NCBI GenBank assembly: GCA_026421245.1
Contig: JAPKDJ010000028.1
Span: 1-47,955, forward strand
Origin: Akkermansiaceae bacterium
Lineage (GTDB): Bacteria; Verrucomicrobiota; Verrucomicrobiia; Verrucomicrobiales; Akkermansiaceae
Reading direction: 5' to 3'
DNA length: 47,955 nucleotides
The notes beneath the pieces are model-generated. The model did not search any database, was not told the origin of the DNA, and saw nothing but the letters and a program-made list of their open reading frames with translations. Shown in pieces: positions 44,679 to 47,955 of this stretch; position 1 is the first letter of the stretch, and the number at the start of each line of letters is the position of its first letter. The position numbers were made by a program, and so were the translations under genes.

Positions 44679-47600
44679 CTAGCGCTTCCCTCCCACCAAA
44701 GGTTGGGTGGTGCGAAAGTAAGCAAAGAAATCACGGATCTGCTGATTGCTCATCCCACTTAGCAAGCCCTGTGGCATCAGGGAGCTTTCGATGGCATTGA
44801 TCTTGGCAATACCCTCCCGTTTCAGAGAAATCGATTGCCCATCCATGCCACGAATCACCATGACCGCATTGTCCTCGTCTGCTTTAAAGCCCATGATCAC
44901 GCGACCATCCTTCATCGTTACCACGTAGTTCTCATACCCCTCCCGGATCTCCGCATTTGGATTAACAATGTTTAATAGCATGTTCCCGGTGTCCTTGCGC
45001 TGGTAGCCGGTGAGATCCGGACCGATGCTACCGCCGTCTGCAAACAACTTGTGGCAGGCTGCGCATTTGTTCATGAATAACGGTTTCCCGTCGTAGGGAT
45101 TGCTCTTACCTTCCTCAAGAATCGCATGGATGCGGTCGATCTCCTTCTGAAAATGCTCGGGCGTTGGAGCACGCAGTTCGCCCCACACTTTGTCGACCTT
45201 TGCCTGCAAGGCGGCATCTTTATGGAGCCTGATTTGCGCCACCTGTTCACCAGGGAATGACTCTTTGTCAATCTGCCCCGCGGTTACCGCCTCCACCAAT
45301 TGCCACGACCAGTTGGCCCGGGTTGCGAGCAGGGTGCGTGCGACTTCTTGGGTCGCCCCATCAAAACCCTTATAGCGATTGATCACTTCGCTGCCGATTT
45401 TTTCATCCCGATACGATTGCAAGGAGGTGAGCGCGGCATGGCGCACAGTCGCTTGCTCGTCGTCGAGAACGGACAACATGACTGGCACACTGCGGGGCAC
45501 ATCAATCTCGCCAAACAGAGAAATAAGGGTGACGCGGCGGGTAAGTGAACCTTCTTTATTTGCGGGGATTTTCAGCGCCTCATCAATCGCTTTCTTCTCC
45601 CCATTGCGAACCCTCAGTGTCAGCGACGCTCCACCTGCGCCATCGATAGCCTTGATCAAACGCGGTGGCAGACCGGTCAGTGCGCGGCCCTTGTAGGCCT
45701 GTTCGAAGCCCTCCATCAGACGCTTCTTGCTCCCGGTATCCGGTGACAATTCCAGTAGGCGGGCGCAACGTTCCATATCAATGCGCTTTCCGTTGGCGGC
45801 AAACCGTCGCATCAATCGCCAGAGGATGTGAGCCTTTACAAGTTGGCGGTCCCAGAGGGTAGAGTCCTCAAAGAGATCGACCACCGCGTCGGCGTCGGAC
45901 GAGCATTTGGACTCGATTGCCCACCAGATTTGCAGCGGTAGATACCGATCTTTTACGTCCTCGTCATGCCTCAGGAGTTCGGCGACGATCGGGAGCGCCG
46001 CCGCTGTCGGAAGGCGCTTTGCAGAAGCCGCCAACTGGCTTCTCACCTCAACATGGGATTCGCCCTTGGCCAGCGACGCCAATTTTTCGGCGGTAGTGCG
46101 GGATACTGTATGGTTGTCTGCTAACAAACGCACTGTCCACGTGCGCACATATGGATCTACGTGATCGAGAGCTTGCACCGCCAAGTCTTCCTCAAATCCA
46201 CCACTCAAATTCAGCGCCCAAAGATACTCGAGCGCCTCCTGTCCATCAGCTTTGAGAAGAGCCACCTTTAATCCACCGATCGCGGTGGCATCCCTGCGGT
46301 CACCAATGAGCCTGCGCGCCTGTTCACGGTACCAGCGGTTAGGATTCTTCAACAACTCGATCAGTTCCGATGTCGATTTCTCACGAAGATCGAACGGGGA
46401 TGTCGTCTGGTGCCCCTCGGCCGCCCGAACGCGGTAGATCCGACCATTCTCCTTGTCGATCTTGCCCTCGTGATTCCGGTAGTGGTTTACCTGGGCGTCA
46501 TACCAGTCGGCGATGTAGATTGCCCCGTCCGGCCCGTGCTTGATGTCGACAGGGCGAAACCATGGATCTCCGCCTTTCTCGATCGCGGCTGCGACATCTT
46601 TCGTTCTAAATGTCGCTCCATCCACAGTGCGCTCGGCTACCGGTAAATAACGGTTCATTGGGTCGATGCCGATGAGCTTGCCGTGGTATTTTTGCGGCAA
46701 CGAGCCCCCTTCGTAGACGATGAAGTTGTGGGTAAACCTCGCCACATTCGGGTGGGGCATCTGGGGGAAATAGCCGAATGCGTATGGATTGGAAAGCGAG
46801 CCGTGTTTGCCAAAAGTTTTCTGTAGATAGGCACCTTGGGCGTAGTGGAACCCGCGGGTATTGCCGCCGTTGTGCCCGGAGAAGACGCGCCCCTTCTCAT
46901 CGATCTCACAGCCGAAGGCATTCCCGCCTCCCTCGGCGTAGGTTTCAAAAACACGCCGCTCTGGATGGTAGCGCCAGATCTGCTGACCCTGGGTGTGGAT
47001 GGGTTCTGCACCATCATCCTCACCAACGATGACGATGTCCGCAGAAACGGTTGAACCTTGCGCCCCGTAAAGCCAGCCGTCCGGTCCCCAGCGCAGTGAA
47101 TTCGAAATCGAATGCGAGTCCTCCAACCAGAATCCCTTGAGATGCACGATAGGGTCGCCGTCCGGGACATCGTCGCCATCTTTATCCGGATAGAACATCA
47201 GATACGGCGGATTCATCACCCACACACCACCGCTCCCGTGTGCAAGCGATGTGGCCATGTTTAATCCGTCGAGGAAGGTCTTGGTTTTGTCGTAAGTGCC
47301 ATCCCCGTCGGTATCCTCGTGGATCGTAATCTTATCTTCCCCTCGAAAAGGTGATCCCGGTGAATGCGGAGGAGGCGGCGGGACCTTGTCATAAACATTC
47401 CGCCACACGCTATCTCGGCTCACAATCTTGAGTCCGGCGGGGTGGGGATACTGGCGGTATTGAACCACCCACATCCGGCCACGTGCATCAAAATTCAAAA
47501 ACAAGGGCTGTTCGATGAGCGGATCAGCAAGCACCAAATCGATCACCAAACCATCACCCGGCATCAGTGCTTTGACAGCTTCCTCCGGTGGCAACGCGCC

Positions 47601-47774
47601 CGGCGCCCACGAGACAGATTTGCCAGATTCCTGTCTCGCCGCTTCCGGATTTGAGAGCCCCCGCAAATCGAATTCAGGAACTTCCTCTTCAGCCGATGCC
47701 GGTCCGGCAACGAACACGGTGAGAGCGGCGAGACAGGCCCTGGACGGAATTCTGATAAAATTAGGGTTCTTCAT
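44679..47774 (-). CDS. HEAT-repeat / cytochrome c membrane-bound dehydrogenase-like protein
   Basis: A 1031-residue exported protein with an ATG at 47774 and a signal peptide ending PASA. The propeller part (about 60-440) carries family motifs (LVLADPLIEQPLFLNFDARGR, EDTDGDGTYDKTKTF, GHNGGNTRGFHY, GPDGAIYIADWYDAQVNHY). HEAT repeats run from about 460 to 840. The C-terminal cytochrome c domain has CAACH (904-908), GGSIGPDLTGYQ and SLMPQGLL. The same general layout as the protein at 27764 but clearly a different paralogue and without its final beta-domain. Probably oxidises a polyol or sugar and feeds c-type cytochromes. Separated from the DUF1501 gene by 122 bases on the same strand; possibly one transcript. 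Confidence 0.85.
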   Translation of the reverse strand: MKNPNFIRIPSRACLAALTVFVAGPASAEEEVPEFDLRGLSNPEAARQESGKSVSWAPGALPPEEAVKALMPGDGLVIDLVLADPLIEQPLFLNFDARGRMWVVQYRQYPHPAGLKIVSRDSVWRNVYDKVPPPPPHSPGSPFRGEDKITIHEDTDGDGTYDKTKTFLDGLNMATSLAHGSGGVWVMNPPYLMFYPDKDGDDVPDGDPIVHLKGFWLEDSHSISNSLRWGPDGWLYGAQGSTVSADIVIVGEDDGAEPIHTQGQQIWRYHPERRVFETYAEGGGNAFGCEIDEKGRVFSGHNGGNTRGFHYAQGAYLQKTFGKHGSLSNPYAFGYFPQMPHPNVARFTHNFIVYEGGSLPQKYHGKLIGIDPMNRYLPVAERTVDGATFRTKDVAAAIEKGGDPWFRPVDIKHGPDGAIYIADWYDAQVNHYRNHEGKIDKENGRIYRVRAAEGHQTTSPFDLREKSTSELIELLKNPNRWYREQARRLIGDRRDATAIGGLKVALLKADGQEALEYLWALNLSGGFEEDLAVQALDHVDPYVRTWTVRLLADNHTVSRTTAEKLASLAKGESHVEVRSQLAASAKRLPTAAALPIVAELLRHDEDVKDRYLPLQIWWAIESKCSSDADAVVDLFEDSTLWDRQLVKAHILWRLMRRFAANGKRIDMERCARLLELSPDTGSKKRLMEGFEQAYKGRALTGLPPRLIKAIDGAGGASLTLRVRNGEKKAIDEALKIPANKEGSLTRRVTLISLFGEIDVPRSVPVMLSVLDDEQATVRHAALTSLQSYRDEKIGSEVINRYKGFDGATQEVARTLLATRANWSWQLVEAVTAGQIDKESFPGEQVAQIRLHKDAALQAKVDKVWGELRAPTPEHFQKEIDRIHAILEEGKSNPYDGKPLFMNKCAACHKLFADGGSIGPDLTGYQRKDTGNMLLNIVNPNAEIREGYENYVVTMKDGRVIMGFKADEDNAVMVIRGMDGQSISLKREGIAKINAIESSLMPQGLLSGMSNQQIRDFFAYFRTTQPLVGGKR

Positions 47775-47955
47775 AATGGTCTATTGCTACTGGGGAGGGG
47801 GCATCATGGCTAGAATAAATAACGATCACCGTGTAGGAAAGGTTTCATCCCGTTTGGCAGCGATGACATTCCAATCTTTCACGGGACCAAAAAAAAATTG
47901 AACAAGATTCATCGTATTTCACGATCAAACAAAGGAATGAACCGCGTATTCTTTC
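47775..47955. other. Upstream region of the last gene
   Basis: 181 bases that should contain the promoter of the minus-strand dehydrogenase gene. An A-run (47888-47898) is the only notable feature. The next gene lies outside the window. Confidence 0.4.

Overview
The window looks like a chromosomal piece from the PVC group, most likely a Verrucomicrobiota bacterium. The pointers are a PEP-CTERM sorting signal, exported c-type cytochrome proteins of the Pirellula/Verrucomicrobium type (DUF1501, DUF1549/DUF1553, WD40-cytochrome, HEAT-cytochrome 'membrane-bound dehydrogenases'), an ECF sigma factor with a FecR-type partner, lamin-tail/CotH proteins, sulfatases, and a C-terminal beta-domain that I associate with exported verrucomicrobial proteins. 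Almost every product carries a signal peptide. No tRNA, rRNA, CRISPR array, transposase or phage gene was seen. All family names come from reading the sequence; no database search was run.

Layout. 1-9.3 kb is relatively AT-rich: the 3' end of a PEP-CTERM gene, a SOUL haem-binding lipoprotein, a minus-strand pair of exported carbohydrate enzymes (CE7-type acetyl esterase, then GH13 amylase), and an exported LamG-like multidomain protein whose internal segment is almost identical to the first 198 bases of the window. A small cluster of unknown genes follows (membrane protein, unknown protein, P-loop protein) that may be broken or unusually decoded. 9.5-15.9 kb is GC-rich and holds two adjacent exported proteins, one with lamin-tail and CotH-kinase domains and one with a PEP/pyruvate-binding phosphotransfer domain. 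16.2-17.4 kb encodes a stand-alone nitric oxide synthase oxygenase. 17.7-25.6 kb is a tightly coupled four-gene unit: ECF sigma factor, FecR-like regulator, helical-repeat protein, and a 1652-residue fusion of beta-propeller, two c-type haem motifs, ankyrin repeats and a type I sulfatase. An MscS/YbdG channel follows at 25.9-27.3 kb, then a HEAT/cytochrome dehydrogenase at 27.8-31.3 kb.

From 31.3 to 35.3 kb two small plus-strand beta-propeller genes sit among gene relics, including a decayed DUF1501 N-terminus. The last part (35.4-47.8 kb) is a minus-strand operon, DUF1501, DUF1549/1553, PPC-domain protein and WD40-cytochrome, preceded by a second HEAT/cytochrome dehydrogenase.

Taken together the region suggests extracytoplasmic breakdown of (sulfated or acetylated) polysaccharide coupled to periplasmic c-type cytochromes. 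The most unusual items are the sulfatase-cytochrome-ankyrin fusion under its own sigma factor, the CotH/PEP-binding pair, the bacterial NOS, and the oddly arranged P-loop cluster.
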